From positions 3,156,001 to 3,220,000 of the forward strand of contig BSYO01000003.1 of the NCBI GenBank assembly GCA_033239525.1: a stretch of 64,000 nucleotides of DNA. Direction: 5' to 3'. Each line of letters starts with the position of its first letter. Positions within the stretch are counted from its first letter, which is position 1. Below the pieces are notes generated by a model, which searched no databases, was not told where the DNA came from, and worked only from the letters and a program-made list of their open reading frames with translations. Below, one piece after another: positions 23,301 to 34,599 of this stretch. Position numbers and translations under genes: made by a program. Source of the DNA: Nepenthes gracilis. Taxonomy: Eukaryota; Streptophyta; Magnoliopsida; Caryophyllales; Nepenthaceae.

Positions 23301-25630
23301 TCCAATGAGTTTTTTGTGAAGAAAGATTTTTTTTTTTCAAGTTAGCACCTCACTTCACTAGGACGAGTTCTTAGCCCCTCGGACATTAGGGGTCTTGGCA
23401 CCGTAATGGCGCCTAGTACCTTTGACAACTGCGGGTACAATGAGGAAATTGAGGATTGTATTTTATCCACTCTGTTGGATGCTGTAGGAAGTACATTTTA
23501 TATGCTGCTCTTTATTCAAGTTGCAATATTTCTTTTTTTGGGGGGGGGGGGGGCGCTGTCAGAATCTCCATTGACATCTACTGCTTATTCTTGAAGTTGC
23601 AAAAAGGAACAAATGAGGGACTTGTATTTCCTACATATGGCTGTTCTCTAAAGTCAAATCAACTCAAGATCTATTTTCTTCTCTCATTCTGGTTATGTTA
23701 GTTGTCGAATTGCATCAATCAAACAAAAAAAAAAAAAAAAAGTGTAAGATCCATAAGAAAAAGTTTTAATATATGGAGAGTGGGGTTGTGTGGTTGTATG
23801 GGCCAGGGGTGGAAATTCACAGCTGAAGTTAGTATTTTGTGTTTTATTGTCCTTTTATTTTATTTTTTTGGTAGTTTGATTTGTCTTCGTTGTTGATTCT
23901 TGAAAGCCACCATTTTTGCATGATGTCTTGTCCTGTAATCACTAGCTTAACTATCAGAAGTGGTTTGTGTATTAAAGCAATAGTTTCGACACTTTCCCTA
24001 TGGAAATTTTAGCAGGACTGCTCTTTTACTTTGCTTGATGTTGCTTAAGTCAATGTCTTTGATTTGTTAGTGTGATGCTGAAACATGGGTCCTGAGTTGT
24101 GTGTCTGTTTTATGACTTTCAGTTATTGCTGAAGTACATAGCCTAAAAACTGGATGACGTGAATTTTTTACCCCTAAGAGTTTCACAATGTTTCAGGCCC
24201 GAGACAGAGGAGGAAAGGGCATTAAAGGAGGAAATAGGTCAGCTAAAGAAAGAACTTGAGAAAGAATTGGCAAATGATGCTTCACAAGCATCTGGTGGTG
24301 ATAAAACCAGTATAAGTGATCTAATAAGTATCAAAGAACGGGACCTCGAAATTCTGACAATGGACTTAGATGACAAAGTAAGATTTGGTCAGAAATCTGT
24401 TGAAAGGCCTGGTTCTGGAGCAGGTAGGTTTGCTAGCTTCCCAGAGAGACCCCCTTCTCAGTCTGGAACTTCTGAGGATCTCCGAGGAGCAGAGTTCATG
24501 GACCGGCCTCGTTCACGGGGAACAGGAGATGTATGGACAAGACCTAATGAAGACAGAAGAGGAGGTTTTCAGGGTGGCAGGGATAGAGGGTTTCTGGGCA
24601 GTAGAGATTATTATGACAGGTAAAGAACTCCTATTGATTGCATTCTGTGACCTTATCATTTAGATTCTATCTCTCATCTAGAGGCGAGCCAACATAGTCA
24701 TGCATGCAGCTACAGCTATTAAAGTTACGTATGGTGTTGCGACCTGTTCGATTCCAACTTTTTGTTATCCTTTATCTCCTTCCCTCCCACCTCAGCTTTA
24801 TTATTGCACACTAATAGTATGAGATTTTGCGTTACTTTGTGATGGGATGATTTGTTTTCGGTATTCTAGTGCATTCCTCGGGATTCAGTGGAAGGATATG
24901 AGACATATATGGAATGATATGATTGTGAGTTATAAGTTGTGCTATTCTGGTAAGAGAAATGCTTGGGGGACACCATTTGTCCATCTATGGACACCCATTG
25001 ATCTATTATTGTGTGAGCTTATTAATATGAATGAATAGATAAGATGCCATGTCATCCAAGGGTATCTCTTAATGCCACCCTTATGGTAAAGTTTGTCCTT
25101 ATTTTGACCTTGGTCTGGAAAAAAAAAAACAGGAGTATGTATGAATCTTCAACTAGTGGATCTGCTTATGAAGCATGTAACATAACGTGCAATGTGCTTC
25201 ATGTTATATCAACCCCAAAAATAAGAAATTTGCAGTGTGCCTTCATGTAGCCAAGATTAGTTTTTTCTTGGAGGATATAGGAAAGAAGTTTAAGGGCCGA
25301 TTCAGCTCGCTGCGGTCATTTTGCCCAGTTATCGGCTCAGTGCTCTGAGATAAGGTCAATTGTAACTGAACCTGCTGGATTGTACATCCATGCCCAAGCT
25401 ATTCACTTGAATTTTATCTGCTCTTACGTTTTACCTGCTGGTGTGAGTGTGACTGCATGGATCAGTATTTCATCTCATCATGGGTCCGTCTATATGTGTC
25501 TGTAGTAGCATCATATTTTATTGAATGAGGATTCTATAGTTTTCTATGTGCTATACTACTGCTAATACAAATATTCTAAAATGGTCTTCCATTGTGATTT
25601 GGCAGGTCTACGTCAAGGCAGAGATGGTGA
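20346..25630 (+). CDS. EIF4B: Eukaryotic translation initiation factor 4B (plant eIF4B)
   Basis: Plant eIF4B is an RNA-binding scaffold that stimulates the eIF4A/eIF4F helicase and contacts eIF3 and poly(A)-binding protein in the cytoplasm. Three coding exons are inferred: 20346-21487, 24197-24619 and 25606-25630, totalling 529 residues, normal for the family. The start is MSKPWGGIGTWAAEAERAEA; an in-frame ATG at 20334 is less likely because the family begins MSKPWGG. Residues 1-70 include the SFPSLKEA motif and a KKKK run. Gly/Arg-rich stretches and two VDNWAS(A/G)KK motifs follow. Next come paired NPFG(E/D)A(R/K)PRE-VL repeats, each with a (D/N)W(K/R)K(L/M)DLE motif. The first junction restores HRGVDR-PETEEERALKEEIGQLKKEL, a charged helix. 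The C-terminus is Arg/Gly-rich and ends RSTSRQRW. All introns are GT-AG. Confidence 0.95.
21488..24196 (+). other. Intron 1 of eIF4B
   Basis: Runs from GTTTGTAA to TGTTTCAG. Its 2.7 kb hold low-complexity tracts: a TTTTTGGGGGGGGGGGGG run near 23528-23553, an A-tract near 23726-23743 and a GA run near 22804-22820. A GC-rich patch at 23340-23430 could be a small insertion. No coding feature is supported. Confidence 0.85.
24620..25605 (+). other. Intron 2 of eIF4B
   Basis: Runs from GTAAAGAA to GATTTGGCAG. It separates the long charged exon 2 from a 25-base terminal coding exon. No internal gene was recognised. Confidence 0.85.
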
Positions 25631-26612
25631 ACTGCTAATACATTTTTGTCAGTGTGGATTCCTCAGAGCTCTCTATTGACATTCTGTGACCAGAGCAAAT
25701 AATCTTTTGTCTTCCCAATTTCTTCGAACATTTTCTCAAATTTTCCTCAAAAAACATGGGGCTATAGTATTTAGTACCGGCTATCTGCAAACTCTGCTTT
25801 GAAATTGTTCCTAAGTTTGAAATCTTGTAAAATTGGAATTCCTATTTTTTGGTCCGTGTAGCTGAAGCAAGGAGCTTGTATTGTTCTCAAAACTGACATT
25901 GTTAATGAACATTATGTTTAGTGTTTTCCCTGAGGGTTTTGTTGTCACGAGTCCTGGTTTATAATGACACTTCTCTTGGTTTATATGACAGAGGAACATT
26001 GTCCATACTATGAATGTACAAAATTTTATCAAAAATGGTAACGTGACGTTTATTATGCGGGCCCACTCAATGACAAAAAATAAAGAATAGGAAATTATGT
26101 AACATGGGACACTTCATTCATATTATTGGAGAATTGTAGTAAACTTTTAGAATGAGTAATATTTTTTAAAATAATATATGAGTTTTGCTTTATTTTGAGT
26201 CGGGGAGGATGCATGCTGCTGAAAATTATGTGGATGGAAGTGATTTTGTTCAGGGTAACCCTGAATCCATGATTGACTTATGGTGGTTTGGTATTTGCTC
26301 TGATTACTTTGGGCCGATTATAGCGTTATGCATGAATTGGCTTTTAGGCCGGTGCTACTAAAAATGCATGAGGGTACTCATGCTAGTAGTATGGCCGATG
26401 GTTCAAATGAGTCTGTGTGACTATTAGCTTTGTAAACTCTTGTTTGGTCTCCGATATATCATCCACGTACCTAATCAACATATGTATCTATGTTACCAAT
26501 TTGATGAATATGTTGGTGGTACTCAAAATATATCATATTTTATAGATTGATATGCTCTAAACAATACTCTTTATAAAGAATACTAATATTTAAGTTTTTA
26601 AAGAAGATATTT
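25631..26612 (+). other. eIF4B 3' UTR and intergenic spacer
   Basis: The first 300 bases are probably 3' UTR (T-rich, GTTTGAAATCTTGTAAAATTGG). The rest is AT-rich spacer up to the start of duplicated block A. No gene seen. Confidence 0.5.
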
Positions 26613-27115
26613 ATATGTATTTTAAAAATAATTAAAGAATAAAATTATGATTGGCTCACATTTACCCGTTCAAATAACAAAAAATATTTTATCCAATAGG
26701 TCTCATACTATTTGATTTTATAATCAAAATTATAATTTCTTGATATCTTACTAAAAATTATAACTAATTATTTTTGTACTATTTTTAATTGCAACAGCAA
26801 AAGAAAAATTAGATTTAAGATAATTTAAATTTTAGTGTCTAATTTTTTGGGCCAAAGTGGGAAAGGTGCGACAGCACTAGCATGGACAATTTTCGACAAA
26901 AAGAATTTATATGATTGTGGAAATTCTACAAAAATAATTTTTACGCGTGAAAAACCTGGCCCAACTAAACCGTCAAAAACCTTAGACCGGGTCTAAATTA
27001 TCTAAAACCCAAAAACCAAACCTTGACCGTCTGCGCAAGACCAATTTTGATCCCGGGTGTTTGAACGATTGAGCGTCAAAGTACAGGCGAATTCAGCCCT
27101 TTTCGCATTCATTGC

Positions 27116-27125
27116 CTATAAATAC
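27116..27125 (+). promoter_or_regulatory. TATA box of small-protein locus A
   Basis: CTATAAATAC, about 190 bases before the ATG, followed by a CT microsatellite leader. It is identical in copy B (38081-38090) but changed to CTATAGGTAC in copy C. Confidence 0.65.
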
Positions 27126-27310
27126 TTGCAAACAGCTGCAGCGGTAGAGGCGATAACTACGACCCAGCTAGAAAGAATCAATAATCTCTTCTCTCTCTCT
27201 CTCTCTGGAGAAAATAAAAACCCCAGAAAAGAAAAGAAAACCTCTCTCTAGAATCTGTCTGTATTTATCTGCAGAGCGGCGGAAGAGGTGCGACGGCAAT
27301 CGGAAGAACG

Positions 27311-27442
27311 ATGAAAGCGTTGTTCTTGACCATTTGGGGTGTTGGTGTGGCAGTGATCTTGATCATGGCCCTCATCACGATGGCTTGTCGTCGGCATTAT
27401 TACGGGACGCCACCTACTCCGACGCCACCACCACCACCATGA
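27311..27442 (+). CDS. Small single-TM protein, copy A (43 aa, Pro tail)
   Basis: Function unknown; I do not recognise the family. The 43-residue product starts MKALFLTIWGVGVAVIL, forms one hydrophobic membrane-spanning helix (about residues 3-26), then MACRRHYYG, and ends TPPTPTPPPPP. The Arg pair after the helix suggests a cytosolic C-terminus if the positive-inside rule applies. The stop falls within the CAC/CCA repeat. In copy B the same repeat is read in another frame as histidines and the protein goes on to 79 residues. Start chosen because the same ATG and upstream context (GAAGAACG) are shared with B and C. The promoter and leader are intact. It is either a real short allele or a frameshifted one. 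Confidence 0.5.
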   Translation: MKALFLTIWGVGVAVILIMALITMACRRHYYGTPPTPTPPPPP

Positions 27443-27892
27443 CCTCCATCACCACCACCACCCCATCATGATGCAGGGATGGCTGATGCTGCTGCTTCTG
27501 CTGCTGCTGCTGCAGCTGCTGCTTCTGCTACTGTTTAATTGTAACAGGTTATGATATTAGTTTATGTAAATTAAATTTCTTCATTTGTTTTGATTATTCA
27601 TTTCTTTCAATCTTTGATTCCATATTTCTGCAATAAGACATACGAATTACAGTAAGGAGAAATACGTGAAAGATTATCAGTATTGTATATATATAATTTG
27701 GTTTGCTTGTTTTGTTCAATTTCAGTTTACAACAAAAATTCTGAAAATATCTAAACTCCGAAAGGAGGATAGAAATTCACTAATTTAAAATCATGTATTT
27801 ATTTGATATGATGCATTTGAGAAGAATTATCAGAAAATGTCCTGGTTATTGGCATAAGAAAAATTTATGAGATTAAGCATTTATGTTAATTA

Positions 27893-28006
27893 TTAAAGGA
27901 ATCTCGCCGTTCCATTATTACGCGTGATAGCTTGAGCCTCTCGGATCCGAAACGCTCGTCTTCTTCTCCACACTAATTCTAGGACCCTGGGTAACGGATC
28001 CCAACA
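27893..28006 (-). repeat. Truncated 3' LTR of the Tat element
   Basis: Aligns with the last 114 bases (plus strand) of 36688-37495, ending ACGGATCCCAACA. The remaining 700 bases are absent; the break is in TTAAAGG, where block A supplies TTAAA. The minus-strand sequence just before it (GGCATGGGGGCTAG) is a plausible polypurine tract. Confidence 0.88.
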
Positions 28007-28520
28007 CTAGCCCCCATGCCGAAAGGTTCAAGTCCTCGACCGTTTGGCATGTCTCTTAGCGCCACCATTCCTCTAGATGGGATCGTCGGTAGAAGTCCGC
28101 CCGTGAGCTTCGTACGGAGAGCGATTGTGCTTCTATGTGTGGATTTGGTTTCAAGCTTAGTCCGGGGCAACCAATGCTCTCGGAATCGTGGCTAACCAAA
28201 GTCTTGACGCCGTTGTGGCCGAGGACATTCGTCTCGTAAATGGCGATTTCACACGCCCGAGGACACTCGACGCCGTCGTTTTGGCCCTGCAGAGAATTTA
28301 ATGCGGGATTGATGCATTGTCAGGCGTCTCGGGATTACGGGGCGTCACATCCGTGGGGACCAACGGCCGTGCGACGCGTGGCCAGGGCAATGATGGCGCC
28401 TTTTAAGTTTTCAAATTCATAAATTCGTTTTCCTTCCTTACAGAAAACACTTCAGTCTTCTGCGTTCTATCTCCCTTTCCTCATTCGACATTTCCCTCTG
28501 AGTTTTGCTTACCACCTTTC
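28007..28520 (+). other. Leader between the LTR and the antisense ORF
   Basis: Non-coding in all frames as far as I can judge. It includes the putative polypurine tract (minus strand, 28007-28020) and, near 28400-28500, an AT-richer stretch just upstream of the plus-strand ORF that could hold its promoter. Confidence 0.4.
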
Positions 28521-29647
28521 ATGGCTCCTGGAGTTGCCGATATTGCTTCATCGTTGTTGCCGGAGAGGTTGGACGAGATCCGGCAGCAGTACGCCATTCC
28601 TAGCTCCATGGTGATGGCTGTCCCTGGGCCCACCGAAAGGGCACGAGATCCTCCCGGTGGCTTCATCACCGTCTCACGAGGTCCACCTCAAGGGTGGGCT
28701 GCGATTCCGGTGCAGGATTTGAGTTCCACACGATCATGGCGGCGCTCGGTGCCCATTGCGAGGCTTGACCAAACGCACGTCGGTATTTGGTTTCTCTTTG
28801 TGTGTTTCTTCGGTGTCATGGGAAGCGTTTAAGCGCAAATCGTTAAGATCATGTTTAGATTTACACACATCTTGAGTGGGTCACCATGACTCCCCGCCGT
28901 AGTTTTGCGGTCGTGTGCGGGAAACCCGATTCCACCAAAAGGTGGAAAGACAAGTTTTTCTTTGTAGTCACCCCGAGGATCGGCGCATTCCCAATGAATG
29001 GGGGATGTAGCCAGCCATTATTGTTACGATCCCTCAAAGAAGGAGAGGGATTCGTCAGGGAGCTTCTTGAGTTGATAACGCCAACTTGGGGAGTTTTCAT
29101 GAAAACAAGCGGAACGCTTAGGCTACCCGAGAATCTTGCTAAGGCCGAGTGGTCACCTCCTCCCCGAGGGCACCGCTTCTTCTGCGTCCTCGGGAAGAAA
29201 GGGAAGAAGTTGAAGAAAAAGGCCCGAGATCTCGAGGACAACGCCAAAGCCTTGAAGCTAAGCCGTCCGGGTGAGAGCTCAAAGCCCCCGGCCAAGAGCT
29301 CAAGACCCAAGGCGGCAATCGTTGAGCAGTCCTCGTCTGATGAGGGCGACGAGCCTATCGCTCCCCTTTTCAAGAGGCCGAAGACGCAAGCTGCCACTCC
29401 CGACGTTGTCTCCACGATTATAAGGGATATCGTGGAGGTCTCGGACGCCCAATCTCCCGGTGATGAGCCAATTCCTGACGTTCCCGCCGAGTTTACTGGT
29501 GAGGTCTCGGGTTTTACTGACAATTCGCCCGAGGCCATTAATGCGGAGAGCGCCCAGGTCGAAGGAGAAGCGGGTGAAGAGCGGCCTTCCGTTGACACCG
29601 AGGTTGAAGTGGAAGCACTATTGAGCCGTCCCCGAGGCGCTGTTTGA
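28521..29647 (+). pseudogene. Antisense ORF of the Tat element (Transposase_28-like)
   Basis: Plus-strand coding sequence opposite to gag-pol. Part one (28521-28832) reads MAPGVADIASSLLPERLDEI, then QQYAIPSS and a PGPTERARDPPGGF segment. Part two (28886-29647, up to 253 residues) carries STKRWKDKFFFVV, then a Lys-rich segment (LGKKGKKLKKKARDLEDNAK) and a Ser/Pro/Glu-rich acidic tail. LPERLDEIRxxY, the PPPG-type motif and W-K-x-x-F-F-F-V are hallmarks of the plant 'putative gypsy-type transposon' family (PF04195). A stop and frame change near 28832-28886 break it. Antisense ORFs of unknown role are described in Tat/Retand elements. The basic-plus-acidic composition suggests nucleic-acid or chromatin contact, which is inference only. 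Confidence 0.72.
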
Positions 29648-30744
29648 GCTCCGGACGTCTCGGTCAAGCCGTTGACCCGAGTCCCTTGGCCGAGGAGGTT
29701 CAGGCGCCTGTGATTTTGGTGTTGTTGAGGGGGACGGTTTTATTGACGTTGAGTCCCGGGCGCGATTCCTGTGCTTTGGCGCCTTTCATCCGAGATGGAG
29801 GCCCAAGTTCTGTGGCGCCCGCCCGTGATTCCCATGTGCCCGAGTCCGGTGGGGAGGCCCATGGTAAGCGGCAACTCCTCGTTACCAAGGTACTTTCGTT
29901 TTTCTCTAAGCACCCGGGCCTTCGCTTTTTCATTCCTTGTGCTTAATCATTTTGCCCCTTTTGATGCGGCGGGACATTTAGGCCAGGATCAATGTCGTGA
30001 TTGGGGAGGTTGTCGGGGCTTCTCCCAAATAGAGGCCTTGAGGTCCGCTCTCGGGCGGCACAAAGGTCCGAGACAGAGTCAAGTTGAAGCCGGGGAAAGA
30101 TAGCCTCTCTGGAGGATATGTGAAACTCCAACCCAGGACCAGCTTAAGGTATTTTTTGACAGGCCTGCTGTTACTTAGAGGAACAAATTGAGGTCTTCTA
30201 TAGCTTCCGTGGAGATTGGGCCGCACTGAGCGCAAATATTGGGACGGGCGTCAACATGTGTCGCTGGGTGTTGCGTCGGGTTTATCCAATGTTCCCGGCT
30301 TCCTGCTTGACCCACGGAATGCTAATGCCTTATCGGTAGATGACTTATACGGGGTTGCCGGGAGGCCCTTTCCCAGCCCTTCTCCTCCGGGGCCGCCTCG
30401 TGAAACGCCCCCTCCGGGGCCTTCGGGATCACTTGTCTCGGCGGGGACCTCAAGGTCGGGAACTTGACCTCAAGGCCTCCTCAACCGGGAGAGTTATCTG
30501 GAAGCCAGCCCCCAGCTCTTTAGATTAGACCTTCTCTCTCTCCCCCTTTTTTTTTTTTTTTTTTTTTTTTATGAACATGTATATTTTTTTTTTTTTTTGA
30601 CGAAATAAGATAGAAATTTTTGGCAATGCTCGTCTGTGCATCTTTCTTGCCTTTCGTTACGCCTTGTCCCTTAGTGACGTTTGCGTGAAACCAAGCCTTT
30701 GAGTTTCGACCTGTTATGTCTCTCGAATGGAACTGAATTTCTTT
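29648..30744. other. Non-coding spacer of the Tat element
   Basis: GC-rich to 30530, then a T-homopolymer of more than 20 bases (about 30546-30570) and a second one (about 30584-30598). I see no convincing coding frame in either direction. Confidence 0.5.
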
Positions 30745-31112
30745 AGTTTTGACCTTTCGGGCCGCTCGGATGAAACGGAGTTCTTATTTCGACCTCTTGG
30801 GCCGCTCGACGGAACCGAGTTTTTATTTCGACCTCTAGGGCCGCTCGGACGAAACCGAAGTTTTTATTTCGACCTCTAGGCCGCTCGGACGGAACCGAAG
30901 TTTTTATTTCGACCTCTAGGGCCGCTCGGACGGAACCGAGTTTTTATTTCGACCTCTAGGGCCGCTCGGACGGAAACGAAGTTTTTATTTCGACCTCTAG
31001 GGCCGCTCGGATGGGAACAGGGAAGTTTTTATTTCGACCTCTAGGGCCGCTCGATTTGAACCGAAGTTTTTATTTCGACCTCTAGGGCCGCTCGGACGGA
31101 ACCGAAGTTTTA
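30745..31112 (-). repeat. Nine-unit tandem array (about 41 bp) in the Tat element
   Basis: The core GGCCGCTCGGACGGAACCGA plus TTTTTATTTCGACCTCTA recurs with starts at about 30761, 30801, 30840, 30880, 30921, 30961, 31002, 31046 and 31087. Units differ by single bases. Tandem arrays in the untranslated region between pol and the 3' LTR are known in Tat/Ogre elements and can seed satellite DNA. Confidence 0.92.
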
Positions 31113-31188
31113 GGACCGCGAATCGCTCCGAAATGCACCAAACCTCGAACTTTTATATAAAGCACTTGCAATGTTTTCCCGATTACAT

Positions 31189-32160
31189 CTACGGCGCCCT
31201 TTCACGGTCGCGTACTGGGACGCTTTTGGGCCGCCTCGACTCTCCGATAGTACTTTCTCGAGGTGCATAGCGTTCCATGTCCGGGATTAGCCTACCCTCC
31301 TGGCTGCGTAGCTTGTATGCTCCATCTCTAAGGATCGCCGAGACCAGGAAAGGTCCCTCCCAATTTGGAGAAAGTTTGTTTCGGTCGGCATTCTTCCCGG
31401 TCGCCTCAATGCTTCTCAACACCAAATCTCCAACCTCAAACTGCCGTGCCTTTACCTTTTTGTTGTAATAACGGGCCACCCGCTGCTGATATGTTGCAAT
31501 GCTTAGTCGTGCTCGATCGCGGGCCTCCTCGAGTAAGTCAAGGTGCTCACGGAGTCTTTGGCTGTTGAGGTCTGGGTTGAAGTGCTCCACTCTGAGACTT
31601 GGGAGGCCCACTTCCACTGGTATAACCGCTTCAACCCCATAACAAAGGCTAAAGGGTGTCTCCTTCGTCGATTCCCTCGGAGTAGTTCTATAGGACCAGA
31701 GGATAGAGGGGAGCTCATCCACCCAGGAGCCCCCGGAGTCTATCAGTTTCGTCTTAAGCCCGTGCAGGATAGTCCGTTTGTGATCTCCACCGGCCGTTGG
31801 CCCGAGGGTAGGCGGCGGGACGTGTGGATCAGTTGATTCCGAGACGGGTGCGATGAGAACCGCTCCCGGTGAAGCTGCGTCCGTTATCGGTGATGACGCG
31901 CTCGGGGACCCCATACATACCAGACGATTGATTGCCGCAGAACTCGGTTGCATTTTGCTCCGTTATTCGCGCGGGGCGTTGCCTCAACCCACTTTGTAAA
32001 GTAGTCGATCCCCACAATGAGGAACTTCCTCTGTCAGCCGCGATGGGAAGTGGTCCGAGGATATCAAGCCCCCACCGTGCAAAGGGCCACGGAGATCGCA
32101 ACGCCGGAGCTCCGTGTGTGGTCATGGTTCAAGTTGCCGTGGACTTGGCGGTTCTCACAC
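31189..32160 (-). pseudogene. Tat integrase (core and C-terminal domain)
   Basis: The minus strand reads WPFARWGLDILGPLPIA (first catalytic Asp), then GVPERVITDNGRSFTG (second Asp). After a frame change come SGGSWVDELPSILWSYRTTP and KETPFSLCYGVEAVIPVEVG, then the C-terminal barrel RQFEVGDLVLRSIE, KLSPNWEGPFLVSAIL and GAYKL. Frames break near 31830-31960 within the core, so the catalytic triad is not in one protein. Confidence 0.88.
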
Positions 32161-33042
32161 TTGCGCATTTAAGTCCACGGCATCATACTTCATGGTAGGC
32201 CGTAATACCCTTGCCTCATTATTTTGAACGCGAGGTTCTTGCCTCCAATATGGGATCCGCAGATTCCAAGATGCACCTCCCTGAGGGCGTATTACGCCTC
32301 TCCGCGGGGGGCATCTCAAGTAAGGGGTTGAAAACCCTCGGCGATATAAACGGCCATCCACTATGGCATACCAGCCCGCGGTCTTTTTGACCTTCTTGGC
32401 TTCAACAGGGTCCTCGGGCAGAATTCCGTCGGCAAGGTATCTTAAGTACGCGGTCATCCCGGGTATCATCACGGACACTGGCATAACCATGGTCTCGGGC
32501 TCATCTACCGTTGGTCGCTCCAGTGTTTCCCTCATTCCTCGGGCGTATTGCTCTGGGTCCCCGGACGCTGCTGCTTTTGCCAAGGAGTCCGCCTTCTCAT
32601 TATTTTCCCTCAGAATGTGCACGAATTTAATTTGCTCAAAATCTGAGGTCATTCCTTTCACCCTCATGAGGTACTTGGAAAGTTGAGGGTGGTTTGCTTC
32701 AAAGTTCCCGAGGACCTGGTTGATGACTAGCTCAGAATCACTGTAAACCACCAAGTCCCTGGCCGAGCATTCCTTCGCCAACCGTAGCCCCGCAATCAAG
32801 GCCTCGTACTCCGCGACATTATTGGTTGCTGGGAATCCCAAAGTCACCGAATACTTAATTTGGACCCACGGAGTTCTTAGTACGACTTTGCCCCGCAACC
32901 TTCCTTCATGGCCGAGGCGGATCCACGTGAAGCGTCCATCTTTGGTGGTGATCCTGTTTCCCGGTTCCTGCGCTCTCGGCATCATCATTTTGTCAAGTGT
33001 TGTTGCCTCCACCACAAAATCCGCAAGGGCTCGGCCCTTCAT
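32161..33042 (-). pseudogene. Tat second RNase H and integrase zinc region
   Basis: A 295-residue frame begins MKGRALADFVVE. The RNase H part has TNNVAEYEALIAGLRLAKEC (catalytic Glu), LVVYSDSELVINQV (Asp) and ENNEKADSLAKAAA (Asp). This is the archaeal-like RNase H that Tat elements carry in addition to the usual one. The C-terminal 90 residues (AGWYAIVDGRLYRRGFSTPY) enter the zinc-binding domain of integrase, then the frame shifts. This part of pol is the best preserved. Confidence 0.88.
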
Positions 33043-33389
33043 GGCCGGCCTCGGCCAAGTCGATGTCGACCCGCCCAGCTCAATGGCCCACTTTATTAGT
33101 CGCCCGAGACCTCGGGCTTCGGAGAATAGTCCTCGGCCGCTGGTCGGTCGGGACTACAATTCTATGTGCCCGGAAGTAGGGCCTTAACTTCCAGCGAGTA
33201 TACCGGTGTAAGAGCGACTTTCTCCGCATGCGCTGGTACCGAGTCTACGAGTCCGGGGGATCTTGCTAGCGTGGTATATCGGCTGTTGATTCCCCGGGCG
33301 CTCTTTCACCAAGACCGGAGCTCGGGGCTTGGGCGATCACCGACAAATACAAATAGAGCTCCTCTCCCGGCTCGGGGAAGCGCGGAGGG
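33043..33389 (-). pseudogene. Tat first RNase H region (decayed)
   Basis: Located between RT and the second RNase H, where the ordinary gypsy RNase H belongs. Scattered minus-strand motifs (YLANPPR, GELYLYLSV, SSVLVKE, PVYYTS-like) can be read in shifting frames. It is assigned mainly from position. Confidence 0.6.
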
Positions 33390-34543
33390 TTAGCAAGATA
33401 CACCTTGAGGCCCCAAGAGTGCCTCCTCGCATTCGTTGCTCCAACGAAAGCCTTGGGTTTCGGCCCTCCGAGTGCCCACGAAGAAGGGCAAATGTCTCTC
33501 GGCGATTTTGCGTAAAGCGGATAGGGCGGCCACCCGTCCCGTGAGTCTTTGAACGTCTCTCACAGTCCGCGGGGATTGCATGTCCAAGATCGTCTGGATC
33601 TTCTCGGGATTCGCCTCAATCCCGCGTTGTGACACTATATAGCCCAGGAACTTCCCGGACGTTACCCCAAATGTGCATTTGCTGGGGTTCAGCTTCATTC
33701 CGTGCGCCCTCAATGCCCGGAATGTTTCCGTCAAGTCCTCGATGTGGCTTCTACTAACGGTGCTCTTTACGAGCAAGTCGTCCACGTAGACTTCCACGTT
33801 CCTGCCGATTTGGTCCTCGAACATCTTATTGACCAGCCGTTGGTATGTTGCCCCCGTTCTTGAGGTAGAAGGGCATCACCAGAATAATACGTCCCTTGGT
33901 CGGTCATAAAGGATGTATGCTCTTCGTCCTCGGGACACATTTTTATTTGATTGTAGCCTGAGTAAGCATCCATAAAGCTCAGCAGCTCGTGACCGGACGT
34001 TGAGTCCACCAACTGGTCGATCCTGGGAAGTGGAAAGCTATCCTTCGGACAGGCCTTGTTGAGGTCTGTGAAGTCGACGCACATCCTCCACTTCCCACTG
34101 CTTTTCTTCACCATTACCACGTTGGCTAGCCAATCCGGGTACTGTACCTCTCGAATAAATCCCGCGTCCAGGAGCTTTTTCACTTCCTCTCGGACGGCCA
34201 CCAGCTTTTCCGTTGAGTGATTTCTCCGCTTCTGCCTGACAGGCTTGTGGTGAGGATCTACACCAAGCCTGTGCATTATCGTCTCGGGGAGAGATGCAGC
34301 ATATCCGCTGGGACCAAGCAAATACGTCCGAGTTTTCCTTTAGAAACTTTGTGAGCTGGTCTCGACGGAATCTTCGAGAGAGCTTCCTATTTGGACACAC
34401 TTTTCGGGGTCCTCGGGGTCCAACTGAACTCGCTGGGTAGGCTCACCAGGCTGCGCCTGCTGCAGTGTTGCCTCGTCTCTGAGGTCGAGGTCTTCCATTG
34501 GTCTCGGCAGGGGAGTCTGCGTGACCTGCGATAGATAGCACAT
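33390..34543 (-). pseudogene. Tat reverse transcriptase
   Basis: Fingers and palm at 33767-34321: HHKPVRQKRR, FIREVQYPDWLANVVMVKKS, KWRMCVDFTDLNKACPKDSF, FMDAYSGYNQIKM. Thumb side at 33390-33824: VEVYVDDLLVKS with an intact YVDD box, then KLNPSKCTFGVTSGKFLGYI and GIEANPEKIQTIL. A frameshift near 33830-33870 separates the two parts, just before the YVDD segment. The stretch up to 34543 upstream shows the pre-RT linker (EDPEKCVQIGSSL). Confidence 0.9.
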
Positions 34544-34599
34544 CCTTCCAGTGGCTTGCTCGCGAGTACTTCCCCTATTCCTTGCGGGGTTGGGAACTT

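Larger units (their letters stand above)
26613..27895 (+). repeat. Duplicated block A (small-protein locus)
   Basis: Nearly identical to 37496-38899 except for short indels and a few block replacements. The block begins with ATATG, the same five bases that follow the right LTR of the Tat element, and here continues uninterrupted from its left flank. It ends at TTATTAAA, where it joins a truncated LTR. Confidence 0.9.

Noticed and set aside
29644..30530. Several 60-110 residue frames on both strands in the Tat element
   Set aside because: High GC makes long frames by chance; no motif or conservation supports them.
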